A stretch of 64,000 bases of DNA, from contig CAYGOF010000011.1 in NCBI GenBank assembly GCA_964351395.1, positions 124,001 through 188,000 of the forward strand, in the 5' to 3' direction. The notes under the pieces were generated by a model that worked only from the letters and a program-made list of their open reading frames with translations, was not told the DNA's origin and searched no databases. Positions 35,205 to 44,699 of the stretch are shown in pieces. Within the stretch, counting starts at the first letter, position 1, and the number at the start of each line of letters is the position of its first letter. Made by a program: the position numbers and the translations under genes. This DNA is from Imperialibacter sp964351395 (GTDB lineage Bacteria; Bacteroidota; Bacteroidia; Cytophagales; Cyclobacteriaceae).

Positions 35205-35246
35205 GTCAGGTTTGGGTTCCTGTATCCGACTCGCACCATTAAGTAT

Positions 35247-35286
35247 AACCCCGAACCGATCTTTAACAGGATGGTTTGGGGTTTTT
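35247..35286 (+). terminator. Intrinsic terminator downstream of the M14 gene
   Basis: The arms AACCCCGAACC and GGTTTGGGGTT form an 11-bp stem with one G-T pair and a 15-base loop, followed by TTTTTGCTTTT. It lies about 255 bases past the M14 stop, beyond the repeat element. Confidence 0.75.
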
Positions 35287-35390
35287 GCTTTTAAAATTCA
35301 CTTTTAACATTCCTTAACGCTTTTTAACTGGTCATTAACACAAGGTGAATCATTGGGGTGCTAGCTTCGCCGTGACTAATCACACTATTC

Positions 35391-37787
35391 ATGACCACTT
35401 TTTTACGTACAGCCTTCAGGGTTTTCAAAAAGGACAAAGCCTTCACTTTTGTCAATATCCTCGGCCTCACGCTGGGAATCATGTCAGCGATTATCATCTT
35501 CCTGGTAGTGAAACAGGAAATGAGCTACGACAAATTTCACACGAACCTTGAGCGTATTTACAGGATCAACGCCAAGTCCAAGCAAAGAGGAGGTTTTTCT
35601 TTTCTTACCGCTACTCCTGGCCCAATGGCTGAAGCACTCAAATCAGAGCTGCCGGGGATTGAAGCAAGCACTTGCACGTTTTATAAACGTTCAGGTAATT
35701 TTATGGTAGAAGTCGAAGGGCGGCAACAAGAATTTACGGAAACTGAAGGTGTAGCGTTGGTTCAACCTTCATTTTTCTCGATGTTCTCCTACGATGTGCT
35801 GGCTGGCAATGTCTCGGACCTTGGTCTCCCGGATAAAGTGTTTCTCACTGAGTCTATCGCCATGAAATTCTTTGGAACCAATGACCCATTTAGTGCAGTG
35901 GGACAGGCATTAAGGATAGACAACAAATACAATGTTTCGGTAGCAGGCATTCTAACGGACTTTCCGCCCAATACTGATTTCCCATTTACCATTTTGGTGT
36001 CGCCAGAGACTTTTAAAGACGAGGTAGACTTCACTTCATGGAATCGGATTGATAATTCCATGAACACCTATTTTATGCTGGAAGAGAAGGCTGACACTAC
36101 TGGATTCAAAGCCCAAATTGATACACTGGTAACAAAGAACGCCAGTACATTTTTTGCGCAGTTTTTCTCTTTCAACGTGCAGCCAATGAATGAACTGCAT
36201 TTTGATAGCCAATTTGGAAATTATAACTCCAGAACGATTTCGGATACTACACTAACAGGCATGATTGTGTTGGGTGCTTTCTTATTACTGACAGCATGTA
36301 TCAATTTTATCAACCTGGCCACTGCCAATGCCATCAAACGTGGTAAAGAGGTGGGCATAAAGAAGGTATTGGGTAGTTCGTCGGGTCACCTTATCGGGCA
36401 GTTTCTGGGTGAAACTACTTTGCTTGCACTCGTTTCATTGCTATTATCCATTCCGCTGGCCTACCTCATGAAACCCTATGTAGAGGAACTGATAGGCTTC
36501 AGTTTCTACTTTACGCTTTTTAGCGATCCCTTAGCTGTGTTATTCATGGTTGTTTTGCTGATAGCAGTGGTGTTGATTTCTGGCTTTTATCCTTCCCTGG
36601 TCATGTCAAGGTTTCAGCCGTCCCAGGTAATCAGAAGCGGTTTGACAGGAAAGAGTGGTAGCGGAAGTGTGCTTCGGAAGGTGCTTGTCGTTTTTCAGTT
36701 TTTGATTTCGCAAGTGCTGATCATAGGGCTGTTTGTCATATTCACCCAAATGGACTACTTCATCAACAAAGACCTGGGATTTGCCAAAGAAGGAGTCGTG
36801 AATATCCAGTTTCCAATAGGAAAGGAAGCAAAAGGACCGGCTTTTAAAGGAGCTATTTTGAATATCCCTGGGGTGGAGAAGGTATCGCTTGCCAATGGAA
36901 GTCCTACATCACGCAGCCGCTGGGTAGGTACTTATTCCTTCGAAGGAGCTTCTGAAGACACACCTTACGTGGCGGAGCTTAAATATGGGGACCTCGATTA
37001 TATTGACATGTATGGCCTCACACTGCTGGCAGGCAGAGGCTTTCTGGATGATGATTCTGTAACTGAAGTGATTGCCAATCGGAAGATGATTGAAGAAATG
37101 GGTTTTGCTAGTCCTGAGGAAGCTTTGAATGCAAAGATTACCCAGCACGGCGGCGGTGCCAAGCCCATTGTGGGCGTGGTAGAGAATTTTCATACCAGTG
37201 CTTTAAGAGATCCCATGAAAGCAAGTATGTTGGCTACAGACCCGGAGTCGTTTGTGGAGGCCGGCATTAAGGTAAATATGGCGCAATCCAAAGAGGTGAT
37301 GGCTAGCGTCGAAGAGGTGTGGAATGATATGTTTCCCAATGAACCTTTCCAGTATCAATTTCTGGATGAAACGATCAAGAGCTTTTATGAAGCTGAGCAA
37401 CGACTCACTAAAGTGATTGGGGTGTTCACTGGTGTTGCTATTTTTATTGGTTGTCTTGGGCTATATGGGCTGGTCTCGTTTATTACCAACCAACGGTTGA
37501 AGGAAATAGGAATCAGGAAGGTGTTAGGAGCAGGTGTGTTCAATATCTTTTATATCATCTCCCGGGAGTTTGTTGTTTTGGTGATCATCGCCTTTGTTGC
37601 TGCTGCGCCCATCGCCTTCTATTATTCGTCAGAGTGGTTGAACGGATTTGAATACAGGGTAGAAGTGCAGCCTGCAGTGTTTGCTGTGGCCATACTTTTA
37701 AGCCTGGTGATTGCTTTACTTTCTGTAGCCTTCAAGGCGCTGTCGGCTGCCAAAATCAACCCTGTGGATACGCTGAGAACGGAGTAA
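35391..37787 (+). CDS. ABC transporter permease, FtsX/MacB type
   Basis: The 798-residue protein has two FtsX-like halves. Each has a membrane helix, a large periplasmic MacB-type core domain, and three helices. The first half opens NILGLTLGIMSAIIIF near residue 22, and its helix block near residue 290 is followed by RGKEVGIKKVLGSS. The second half ends with a block containing LKEIGIRKVLGAG. Double-domain permeases of this kind are common in Bacteroidota and may have antibiotic or lipoprotein export roles; no ATPase gene is adjacent, so the partner is elsewhere. It is flanked on both sides by palindromic repeats. Confidence 0.92.
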   Translation: MTTFLRTAFRVFKKDKAFTFVNILGLTLGIMSAIIIFLVVKQEMSYDKFHTNLERIYRINAKSKQRGGFSFLTATPGPMAEALKSELPGIEASTCTFYKRSGNFMVEVEGRQQEFTETEGVALVQPSFFSMFSYDVLAGNVSDLGLPDKVFLTESIAMKFFGTNDPFSAVGQALRIDNKYNVSVAGILTDFPPNTDFPFTILVSPETFKDEVDFTSWNRIDNSMNTYFMLEEKADTTGFKAQIDTLVTKNASTFFAQFFSFNVQPMNELHFDSQFGNYNSRTISDTTLTGMIVLGAFLLLTACINFINLATANAIKRGKEVGIKKVLGSSSGHLIGQFLGETTLLALVSLLLSIPLAYLMKPYVEELIGFSFYFTLFSDPLAVLFMVVLLIAVVLISGFYPSLVMSRFQPSQVIRSGLTGKSGSGSVLRKVLVVFQFLISQVLIIGLFVIFTQMDYFINKDLGFAKEGVVNIQFPIGKEAKGPAFKGAILNIPGVEKVSLANGSPTSRSRWVGTYSFEGASEDTPYVAELKYGDLDYIDMYGLTLLAGRGFLDDDSVTEVIANRKMIEEMGFASPEEALNAKITQHGGGAKPIVGVVENFHTSALRDPMKASMLATDPESFVEAGIKVNMAQSKEVMASVEEVWNDMFPNEPFQYQFLDETIKSFYEAEQRLTKVIGVFTGVAIFIGCLGLYGLVSFITNQRLKEIGIRKVLGAGVFNIFYIISREFVVLVIIAFVAAAPIAFYYSSEWLNGFEYRVEVQPAVFAVAILLSLVIALLSVAFKALSAAKINPVDTLRTE

Positions 37788-37810
37788 GCAACCGCCCACT
37801 CGCCTGTATG

Positions 37811-38019
37811 GTCATTGCACCTGCCCATCGCCAGTCATTGCATCCCGCCCACCGCACCGGTCATTGGTAGCGAAAGCTGAATTATTAATCATTTGCGCCA
37901 AACACCCTGAGCGTGGCAATCTGCTAGTAATGGAGCATCATCTAAATTAACAGATTGCCACAAGCGTAAACTACTTATTTGCAAAGATGAAAATTAAGTA
38001 ACTCCTTCCCGCCGGCGGG
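37811..38019. repeat. Degenerate palindromic repeat region with GTCATTG direct repeats
   Basis: GTCATTGC occurs at 37811 and 37834 and GTCATTGG at 37860. GTGGCAATCTG (37913-37923) is perfectly complementary to CAGATTGCCAC (37951-37961). A 12-bp palindrome CCCGCCGGCGGG lies at 38008-38019. The shared GTCATTGC and CAATCTG words link this to the element at 35044. The remainder of the gap 37788-38180 shows no gene. Confidence 0.65.
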
Positions 38020-38180
38020 CGGACAGGCGTAACGACCGTTCAGTTGGGTGATTGCGTTAAGGAAGGTGAGCAAAATGTAGCCACATAAGAACGTTTGCCT
38101 ATGGTTTTTGATACAGTTTCCTGTTATGCTACTTCATTTTCTTTTTTTGACTATATTTAGCTACATCATTTTTTAGTAGC

Positions 38181-38567
38181 ATGGATTATGTATTAAGAAA
38201 ACAAATCAGTCTGCTGATTGAACTCGCCCTCTCCGATAATAAATTTGACCTTAGCGAAAAGGCTTACCTGATGAAATTCGCTGCTAGTCGTGGCGCTAAA
38301 AATGCTGAGGTGGCCCGAATGATTAACAATCCGACGCCTACTGGTTCGCTTGAAATGCTCAACCTTACCCAAAAGATGGAGCTAATGCTTAGCTGTGGAA
38401 AGGTGGTAGTAGCCGATGGCGTAGTTGAGCCAGAGGAGGAGGCGTTTATGTTAGAAGTGGCTAAAAAAATGGGCTTTAAAAAAGGTGTGGTGAAATACCT
38501 GCTTAAGAACGTCAACGAAATGCCTGAGGCTAAATTGAAGGAAGGTTTTCTTGAGTTTGCAGGTTAG
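38181..38567 (+). CDS. TerB-like helical protein
   Basis: The 128-residue protein is all helical and resembles TerB/TerB-like proteins: an N-terminal RKQISLLIELALSDNKFDLSE, and a second half VVVADGVVEPEEEAFMLEVAKKMG, each ending in an acidic helix turn that binds calcium in TerB relatives. It has no signal peptide or membrane span. TerB domains occur in tellurite resistance and stress or phage-defence clusters, but no other ter gene is here. The function is unknown. It meets the hydrolase gene tail to tail with 3 bases between. Confidence 0.78.
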   Translation: MDYVLRKQISLLIELALSDNKFDLSEKAYLMKFAASRGAKNAEVARMINNPTPTGSLEMLNLTQKMELMLSCGKVVVADGVVEPEEEAFMLEVAKKMGFKKGVVKYLLKNVNEMPEAKLKEGFLEFAG

Positions 38568-38570
38568 TCC

Positions 38571-39407
38571 TCAGACTAGATGCTTTTTTACCCAATCTAC
38601 CATCAGTTCCATTACTTTCTCTCGTTCCACATCATAGTGTGTCTCATGCCTGGATGTTTCCCATGCTTGAAATTGGACATAACCAGAAGCATTTGACGCA
38701 TAGGCCCTGGTACCGTCGATACTGGTAATTTTATCCTGCCCACCGTGAAAAGCCAGTACTGGGATATTCAGCTCATTTGATCTTTCAATCGCCTTTTCAC
38801 CTGCCTCGATGAGGCTTAATGATAGCTGTGAGCTAATTTTTCCGTGGATAAGCGGGTCGTTTTTGTATTTTTCTGCTTCTTCAGGTATCGAAGAAATCTC
38901 CCGGTAATCCACACCGCTAGGGGCACTGAATGACGGCCATATTTTTCTCATGAACTTAGCAAGTGCTAATAAAGCAGGAGATGGAGTCAATGCCAGGCGA
39001 AGGAAGGGAGAGGAGAGAATGGCTCCCTGGAGCTCTAAGGTCTTTTTTGAGGTAAGAAAGTTGGCTACCATATTGCCTCCCATACTATGTCCGTAAACAA
39101 ACATTGGGGTGTCAATAAACATGACCCTGGCCGTTTTCATCAGGTCTTCCACATCTTCCAAAAGCAGGTCATAGGAGGGGGTGTGCCCTCTTTTTCCTTC
39201 TGAGTGACCGTGTCCGCGGAGATCCATACCAAAAACAGCCATCCCTTGGCTGACAAAAAACTCGGCCATTGGTTGATACCTGCCTATATGCTCACCGTGC
39301 CCGTGCACGATGCATATCAATGCAGTCGGTTCACTATCAGGCAGCCATGAGCGTCCTTTTAAAATCAATCCGTCCCTGGAGATTATGTCGTAGGATTCCT
39401 CTGTCAT
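38571..39407 (-). CDS. Alpha/beta hydrolase, monoacylglycerol lipase-like
   Basis: The 278-residue protein has the lysophospholipase/monoglyceride lipase pattern: HGHGEHIGRY, then DLRGHGHSEG, the nucleophile Ser108 in YGHSMGG, the catalytic Asp in GGQDKITS, and the His in SRHETHYD near residue 254. A monoacylglycerol lipase releases glycerol and a fatty acid. The divergent glpK next door would phosphorylate the glycerol, which supports this function. It has no signal peptide, so it is cytoplasmic. Confidence 0.88.
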   Translation of the reverse strand: MTEESYDIISRDGLILKGRSWLPDSEPTALICIVHGHGEHIGRYQPMAEFFVSQGMAVFGMDLRGHGHSEGKRGHTPSYDLLLEDVEDLMKTARVMFIDTPMFVYGHSMGGNMVANFLTSKKTLELQGAILSSPFLRLALTPSPALLALAKFMRKIWPSFSAPSGVDYREISSIPEEAEKYKNDPLIHGKISSQLSLSLIEAGEKAIERSNELNIPVLAFHGGQDKITSIDGTRAYASNASGYVQFQAWETSRHETHYDVEREKVMELMVDWVKKHLV

Positions 39408-39508
39408 GCGATCACTTCTGTATTTAGCTGCTGATAACTGGCGTGAAGATACGTCTGACTATCTTTTTTTTATTACTTTGATGCAAAAGTTTACCCTAAT
39501 TCACCCGA

Positions 39509-41005
39509 ATGATGCAAGGAAAGTATATTGTAGCCCTTGACCAGGGCACCACTAGCTCACGTGCGATCATCTTCAACCCTGATGGAAGCATTTTAGGAAG
39601 CGCTCAAAAGGAGTTTCGTCAAATATTTCCCAAGCCAGGTTGGGTCGAGCACGATCCCAACGAAATATGGGCTTCTCAATGGGAGGTCTTCAAAAAAGCG
39701 CTTGCCGATTTTAAAATAGGAGCTTCTCAGATAGCAGCGATTGGTATTACCAACCAGCGAGAAACTACTGTTATTTGGGACCGTAAAACGGGAGAGCCTA
39801 TTTTCAACGCTATTGTTTGGCAAGACAGGCGAACAGCAGAAATCTGCGAACAACTCAAGTCCGCCGGGCTCGAAGCGTATATCAGGGAAAATACCGGACT
39901 GGTCATCGATGCTTATTTTTCTGGCACCAAAGTGCAATGGATTCTTGACAACGTAGAAGGTGCCAGGAGCCGCGCAGAAAAGGGGGAGTTGGCCTTTGGA
40001 ACGATCGACTCATGGCTCGTTTGGAAGCTCACAAACGGACAAAAACATGTCACCGACTACACCAATGCTTCCCGCACGCTTTTATATAACATAAGAAAGC
40101 TGGAATGGGACAGCACCTTATTGAAGGCATTGAAAGTACCCGAATCATTACTCCCGGAAGTAAAGCCGTCGTCCTATCATTTTGGTGACTTAGAAATGGA
40201 CGGAGTAAAAATTCCGATAGCCGGTATTGCCGGAGACCAGCAAGCTGCTTTGTTTGGGCAAGCCTGCTTTGAACCGGGCATGGCCAAGAATACTTATGGG
40301 ACGGGCTGTTTCATGCTGATGAATACCGGAACCAAGCCTCAGCTATCTCATTCAGGATTGGTGACGACCATTGCCTGGGGGCTTAATGGCAAAGTTGAAT
40401 ATGCACTGGAGGGAAGTATTTTCATCGCTGGGGCAGCTGTACAGTGGCTAAGGGATGGCTTAAAGCTAATTGATGAGGCGCCCGACTCTGAATATTTTGC
40501 CGTAAAAGCAGGAGACTCAGAAGGGGTGTATGTAGTGCCGGCATTTGCTGGTCTTGGCGCACCTTATTGGGATATGTATGCCCGGGGAGCCATTTTTGGT
40601 CTCACCCGTGATACGGGCAAGAGTCATTTGGTAAAGGCAACCCTTGAGTCGATGGCTTATCAAACAAAGGATGTGCTGGAAGCGATGCAAAAGGATGCAG
40701 GCTTGTCGCTTAAGACCCTTAAAGTTGATGGAGGAGCTACAGCCAATAATTTCCTGATGCAGTTTCAATCTGATATACTCGGAGCAGATGTCGAACGACC
40801 AAGTATCATCGAATCAACCGCTATGGGAGCGGCGTTTCTGGCCGGCATAGAGGTAGGACTTTGGACACAGGAAGGAATTGTTAAAAATCGAATGATCGAC
40901 AGGGTGTTTACTCCAAACATGGAAGGCAATGATAGAGATCGGCTCTACAAAGGGTGGAAAAGTGCTGTGAAACGCAGTATGGGCTGGCTGAAAGATGTGG
41001 AATAA
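39509..41005 (+). CDS. glpK: Glycerol kinase
   Basis: The 498-residue FGGY-family enzyme phosphorylates glycerol to glycerol 3-phosphate. It begins ALDQGTTSSRAIIF, continues with GITNQRETTVIWDRKTG and NAIVWQDRRT, and has the C-terminal motif KVDGGATANNFLMQFQSDILG, all specific for GlpK. The first two codons are both ATG; either could be used. No glpF or glpD is in the window. Its end overlaps the patatin gene by 11 bases, so the two are translationally coupled. Confidence 0.96.
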   Translation: MMQGKYIVALDQGTTSSRAIIFNPDGSILGSAQKEFRQIFPKPGWVEHDPNEIWASQWEVFKKALADFKIGASQIAAIGITNQRETTVIWDRKTGEPIFNAIVWQDRRTAEICEQLKSAGLEAYIRENTGLVIDAYFSGTKVQWILDNVEGARSRAEKGELAFGTIDSWLVWKLTNGQKHVTDYTNASRTLLYNIRKLEWDSTLLKALKVPESLLPEVKPSSYHFGDLEMDGVKIPIAGIAGDQQAALFGQACFEPGMAKNTYGTGCFMLMNTGTKPQLSHSGLVTTIAWGLNGKVEYALEGSIFIAGAAVQWLRDGLKLIDEAPDSEYFAVKAGDSEGVYVVPAFAGLGAPYWDMYARGAIFGLTRDTGKSHLVKATLESMAYQTKDVLEAMQKDAGLSLKTLKVDGGATANNFLMQFQSDILGADVERPSIIESTAMGAAFLAGIEVGLWTQEGIVKNRMIDRVFTPNMEGNDRDRLYKGWKSAVKRSMGWLKDVE

Positions 41006-43277
41006 ACTCATTTACGCTTTTCCTGTTCAATTGCTGGTGATGCATATCAGGCGTAACCTGTTTATGCTTTTTTTCTGGATTAGCATCGTTGCGGTATTCA
41101 CAGGTAATTTTGGGAGAATTCTCGGTATCCCGTATTTGTTCCTCGACCCAGAATACCTTAACAAGGTCGATTTCTGGAGTTTTTTTATTGTAGGGTTTTG
41201 CATGGGTGGTTTTACTGCCGCCTTCAACATTTCATGCTATATCCTCTACGGTCACGAATTTTCTTTTCTGGGGGTATTGGAAAAGCCATTTACGAAGTTT
41301 TCGATTAACAACAGCCTGCTCCCTGTTATCGTCAACGTGGCATATCTCATTTATATTTTCAGCTTTCAGATGGAAAATGAGTATCGGGGTGCATGGGACC
41401 TTTTCTGGAAAATGAGTGGCTATCTGGCTGGATTTCTTGGTATGTTGGCAGTGTTGTATACTTATTTTAGGTTGACCAACAAAGACATTTTCAAGTTCCT
41501 GACGGGCAGCGTTGACAAACGCTTGAAGAAAGTTAAAGTAAATCGTAAGCGAGCGCTCGACAAATTGAAGGAAGTGAGGGGTAGGCAAAGCCGTGTTGAT
41601 TACTACTGGGATGAAAAGTTACGATTACGTCCTACGGAGTACATTCAGGATTTCTACGATAAAGAGGCCATTTTAAAAGTATTTGACCAAAATCACTTTA
41701 ACCTGGTACTGATCGAACTGCTCATCATTGTGGTAGTCCTTTTATTGGGCTTTTTTATGGATAACCCTTACTTCCAGATTCCAGCAGCAGCAAGTGCCAT
41801 TTTATTTGCAACCATCTTTATCATGCTCAGCGGCGCTATTAGCTATTGGTTCAGAAGCTGGGGCCTTATTTTTAGTATTACAGCATTTTTGCTGATCAAT
41901 TTTCTGGTTAAAATGGACGTTTTTCATAACCTGAACCCTGCTTTTGGTTTGAATTACAATGGAACGCAAGCTGAATACTCCATCAAGACATTGGATGAAA
42001 CGAATACGCCGGAGGTGTATAACCAGGACATGGAATCGATGCTGCCAGTATTAGAAAACTGGAAGGCGAAACAGAAAGGCCCGGGAAAGCCCAAGATGGT
42101 TTTTCTATGCGTAAGTGGTGGGGGACAGCGGGCCGCGCTGTGGACGATGCGAGTGATGCAACAAACAGACAGCCTATTAAAAGGTGGTTTACTTGATAAC
42201 ACCATGTTGATTACCGGGGCCTCTGGTGGTATTGTAGGAGCAGCGTATTATCGGGAGCTATTTTTAAGGCAAAAGGCAGGGGAGATAGCTAATCGGATGA
42301 GCGACGAATACCTGTCAAAAATTGCCATGGACAATCTTAATCCCATGATTTTTAGCCTGCTGGTCAACGATATGTTTATTCGATTCCAGTATTTCAAATA
42401 TGATGGAGAAGTGTATTTGAAGGACAGAGGATACGCCTTTGAAAACCAGCTGAATAGAAATACTGACAGATTCCTGGATAAGAAACTGAAGGACTACGAG
42501 GAAGCGGAATCAAGTGCAACAGTTCCCATGCTCTTGATGGCCCCTACGATTGTGAACGATGGACGTAAGCTCTATATTTCGACCCAGAACGTAGGTTTCA
42601 TGACCATCAACGGAGCCAGCGCCGACCTGGACATAGTCACCAAGGTTCGGGGCGTTGACTTTCGTAGTTTCTTTAAAGAGCAGCGAGCCGACGAGTTGCG
42701 TTTCCTTAGCGCCCTCAGGATGAGTGCTACCTTCCCTTACATCACACCTAACATTGAGTTACCCAGTGATCCACCACTTGAGATCATGGATGCTGGTATT
42801 TCAGACAACTATGGTATTTCCGATGCCGTGAGGTTTATGTACGTGTTCAGGGAATGGATCGGGGAAAACACTTCCGGGGTTGTGATATTTTCGGTGCGTG
42901 ACCATGAGAAGAATGCAGACATCGAAAAGAAAGCGGCCGAGTCGATCATACAGAGATTTTCCTCACCCATCAGTGGTGTCTATAATAACCTTGGCAATAT
43001 TCAGGACCTCAATAATGATAGTCGTATCGAGTTCGCGGCGGAATGGTTCAAAGGTAAGCTGTACCAGGTGGAAGTAGAGTACAATACTAACACGATATTT
43101 GAGGAGGAAAGTGCGCTACCTACAGAGGTATTACTCGAAAGAAAAGAAAATGAACGAGCGTCGCTTAACTGGCATTTGACAACCAAGGAAAAGAAGAATA
43201 TTATCGATAATATCAACCTGAAGAGTAACCAGGAGGCGCTGCAAAGACTGAAAAGAATCCTGGAGGAGAACGAATAG
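40995..43277 (+). CDS. Patatin-like phospholipase with N-terminal membrane domain
   Basis: The 760-residue protein has about seven hydrophobic helices before residue 330, with a charged loop (about 165-220) between two groups. A patatin domain follows: the oxyanion glycines in VSGGGQRAAL (about residue 373), the nucleophile Ser in TGASGG (about 407) and the catalytic Asp in MDAGISDNYG (about 598). It should act as a membrane-bound lipid acyl hydrolase. It overlaps glpK by 11 bases and faces the monoacylglycerol-lipase-like gene, so a role in lipid turnover linked to glycerol is likely. Confidence 0.88.
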   Translation: MWNKLIYAFPVQLLVMHIRRNLFMLFFWISIVAVFTGNFGRILGIPYLFLDPEYLNKVDFWSFFIVGFCMGGFTAAFNISCYILYGHEFSFLGVLEKPFTKFSINNSLLPVIVNVAYLIYIFSFQMENEYRGAWDLFWKMSGYLAGFLGMLAVLYTYFRLTNKDIFKFLTGSVDKRLKKVKVNRKRALDKLKEVRGRQSRVDYYWDEKLRLRPTEYIQDFYDKEAILKVFDQNHFNLVLIELLIIVVVLLLGFFMDNPYFQIPAAASAILFATIFIMLSGAISYWFRSWGLIFSITAFLLINFLVKMDVFHNLNPAFGLNYNGTQAEYSIKTLDETNTPEVYNQDMESMLPVLENWKAKQKGPGKPKMVFLCVSGGGQRAALWTMRVMQQTDSLLKGGLLDNTMLITGASGGIVGAAYYRELFLRQKAGEIANRMSDEYLSKIAMDNLNPMIFSLLVNDMFIRFQYFKYDGEVYLKDRGYAFENQLNRNTDRFLDKKLKDYEEAESSATVPMLLMAPTIVNDGRKLYISTQNVGFMTINGASADLDIVTKVRGVDFRSFFKEQRADELRFLSALRMSATFPYITPNIELPSDPPLEIMDAGISDNYGISDAVRFMYVFREWIGENTSGVVIFSVRDHEKNADIEKKAAESIIQRFSSPISGVYNNLGNIQDLNNDSRIEFAAEWFKGKLYQVEVEYNTNTIFEEESALPTEVLLERKENERASLNWHLTTKEKKNIIDNINLKSNQEALQRLKRILEENE

Positions 43278-43331
43278 GATCACTTTCAAATGGTCTTTTC
43301 CTGTTTTGCCTTCAATCCCATTTAGGCGATA

Positions 43332-44588
43332 TCAGGTCTTCTGCTTCTTTTTCTGCGCTGATGGAAACAGCACGTTGTTCAGAATAAGCCTGTACCCTGG
43401 CGAGTTAGGATAGAGATCGAGATTGGTTGGCTCCCTCCAGCCACCAGGCGATCGTTCCGGATCGTGGCCACTATAAAAGGTCCAGTGGCCATAGCCCATT
43501 TCACCATAGATATACCTCACTTCACCATCATCGGAATTTTCACCAAGAATCAACACATCTGACTTGACTGTGGATGCACTGAAGGCAGTCGTTTGGCCAA
43601 AGAATGACTTTAAGATAGCAGTGTGGTTTTGCGTGAGCAGGGAAGGAACAATGTCCCATTTGGCCGAAAACTCAAATAGAGAAAAATAGCCAGAGTAGTC
43701 ATCGTAATAATAGCGCCTGCCTTCGGTGGTATTGATGTTGGAAAACCTTCTCGAAGTAGGTGCGTCGAGTGTAAAATCGGTAAACGCAAAAGTTTTGTCG
43801 AAGTCCAGCTTTTGCTGCGCCATAGGGTCCATGGGGTCACCGTCGTACATGACATCAACAATATCTACCCCCTCAGCTGCTAATGCTATGTCAAAGGTTT
43901 CGGCACCAGAGCACATCGCAAACAGGTAGCCGCCACTCACAGTAAAGGCTTGTATTTTTTTGGCCACTGCCATTTTCATGTCGGATACTTTCTCGTAGCC
44001 AAGGTAGGCTGCGGTGGCTTGCTGAATTTTGGCCTCTATCTGTGAGGATCGCCTACGCAAGTGACGGCCAAATTGACCGGTAAAGTCTTCGTGATGAAGG
44101 TGGAGCCAATCGAAATGCACAAGGCTGTCAGACAAGACTTCCGTGTCATAAATAACGGTGTAAGGAATTTCCGCATAATCAAGGGCAGTGATCACAGCAT
44201 CTGTACCGTCTTCCACCATTTCGTTTTTTGGAGAATAAACAGCAATCCGGGGTTCCGTTTCCATTTTCACCGAATTCATGTTCACCCTGGGGCTTTCTAT
44301 TTCCCTCATAATCAGGGCTGCTTCTGCATCGCTGATCACTTCATAAGATACCCCTCGAATGCTGCATTCATTTTCAACAAGGGGGTAGTAGGGGAAAAGA
44401 AAACTTCCTCCCCGGTAATTCAGTAGCCAGTCGATAGAGATATCTTTTTGTAGAGACAAATAAGCAATACCGTAGGCTTTCAAGTGGTTTTTTTGGCGGG
44501 CATCCATAGGAATGAGGATCGAAGCTGCCTGACCAGCGAACGGCACCAAGACCAAAACGAGAGAAATGATTGTTAGAACTCTACCCAT
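43332..44588 (-). CDS. Secreted protein of a family often labelled 'asparagine synthetase B'
   Basis: The 418-residue product has a signal peptide (about 1-21, ending AGQAA). I recall that close Bacteroidota relatives carry the label asparagine synthetase B, but the AsnB N-terminal Cys2 glutaminase and the synthetase motif SGGLDS are not present, so that name is not supported. The N-terminal part carries a hydrophobic strand (ASILIPMDARQKNHLKAYG), and one middle segment resembles a GATase1-like fold (YPEIP-type strand then FDWLHLHHEDF). The role is unknown. Confidence 0.7.
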   Translation of the reverse strand: MGRVLTIISLVLVLVPFAGQAASILIPMDARQKNHLKAYGIAYLSLQKDISIDWLLNYRGGSFLFPYYPLVENECSIRGVSYEVISDAEAALIMREIESPRVNMNSVKMETEPRIAVYSPKNEMVEDGTDAVITALDYAEIPYTVIYDTEVLSDSLVHFDWLHLHHEDFTGQFGRHLRRRSSQIEAKIQQATAAYLGYEKVSDMKMAVAKKIQAFTVSGGYLFAMCSGAETFDIALAAEGVDIVDVMYDGDPMDPMAQQKLDFDKTFAFTDFTLDAPTSRRFSNINTTEGRRYYYDDYSGYFSLFEFSAKWDIVPSLLTQNHTAILKSFFGQTTAFSASTVKSDVLILGENSDDGEVRYIYGEMGYGHWTFYSGHDPERSPGGWREPTNLDLYPNSPGYRLILNNVLFPSAQKKKQKT

Positions 44589-44699
44589 GCATAAGAGGGT
44601 TAGTGTATTTTCAATATATAGAATTTATCCCTTGATTATCAGTCCAATGACTAATTTTTGACAAATGGCATGAGTAGTGTTTTAGTGTCAGTTACCTGT

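Noticed and set aside
38008..38019. CCCGCCGGCGGG as a specific regulator site
   Set aside because: It is a GC-rich self-complementary word inside a repeat region, and such words are dispersed in Bacteroidota genomes; nothing ties it to the neighbouring gene.
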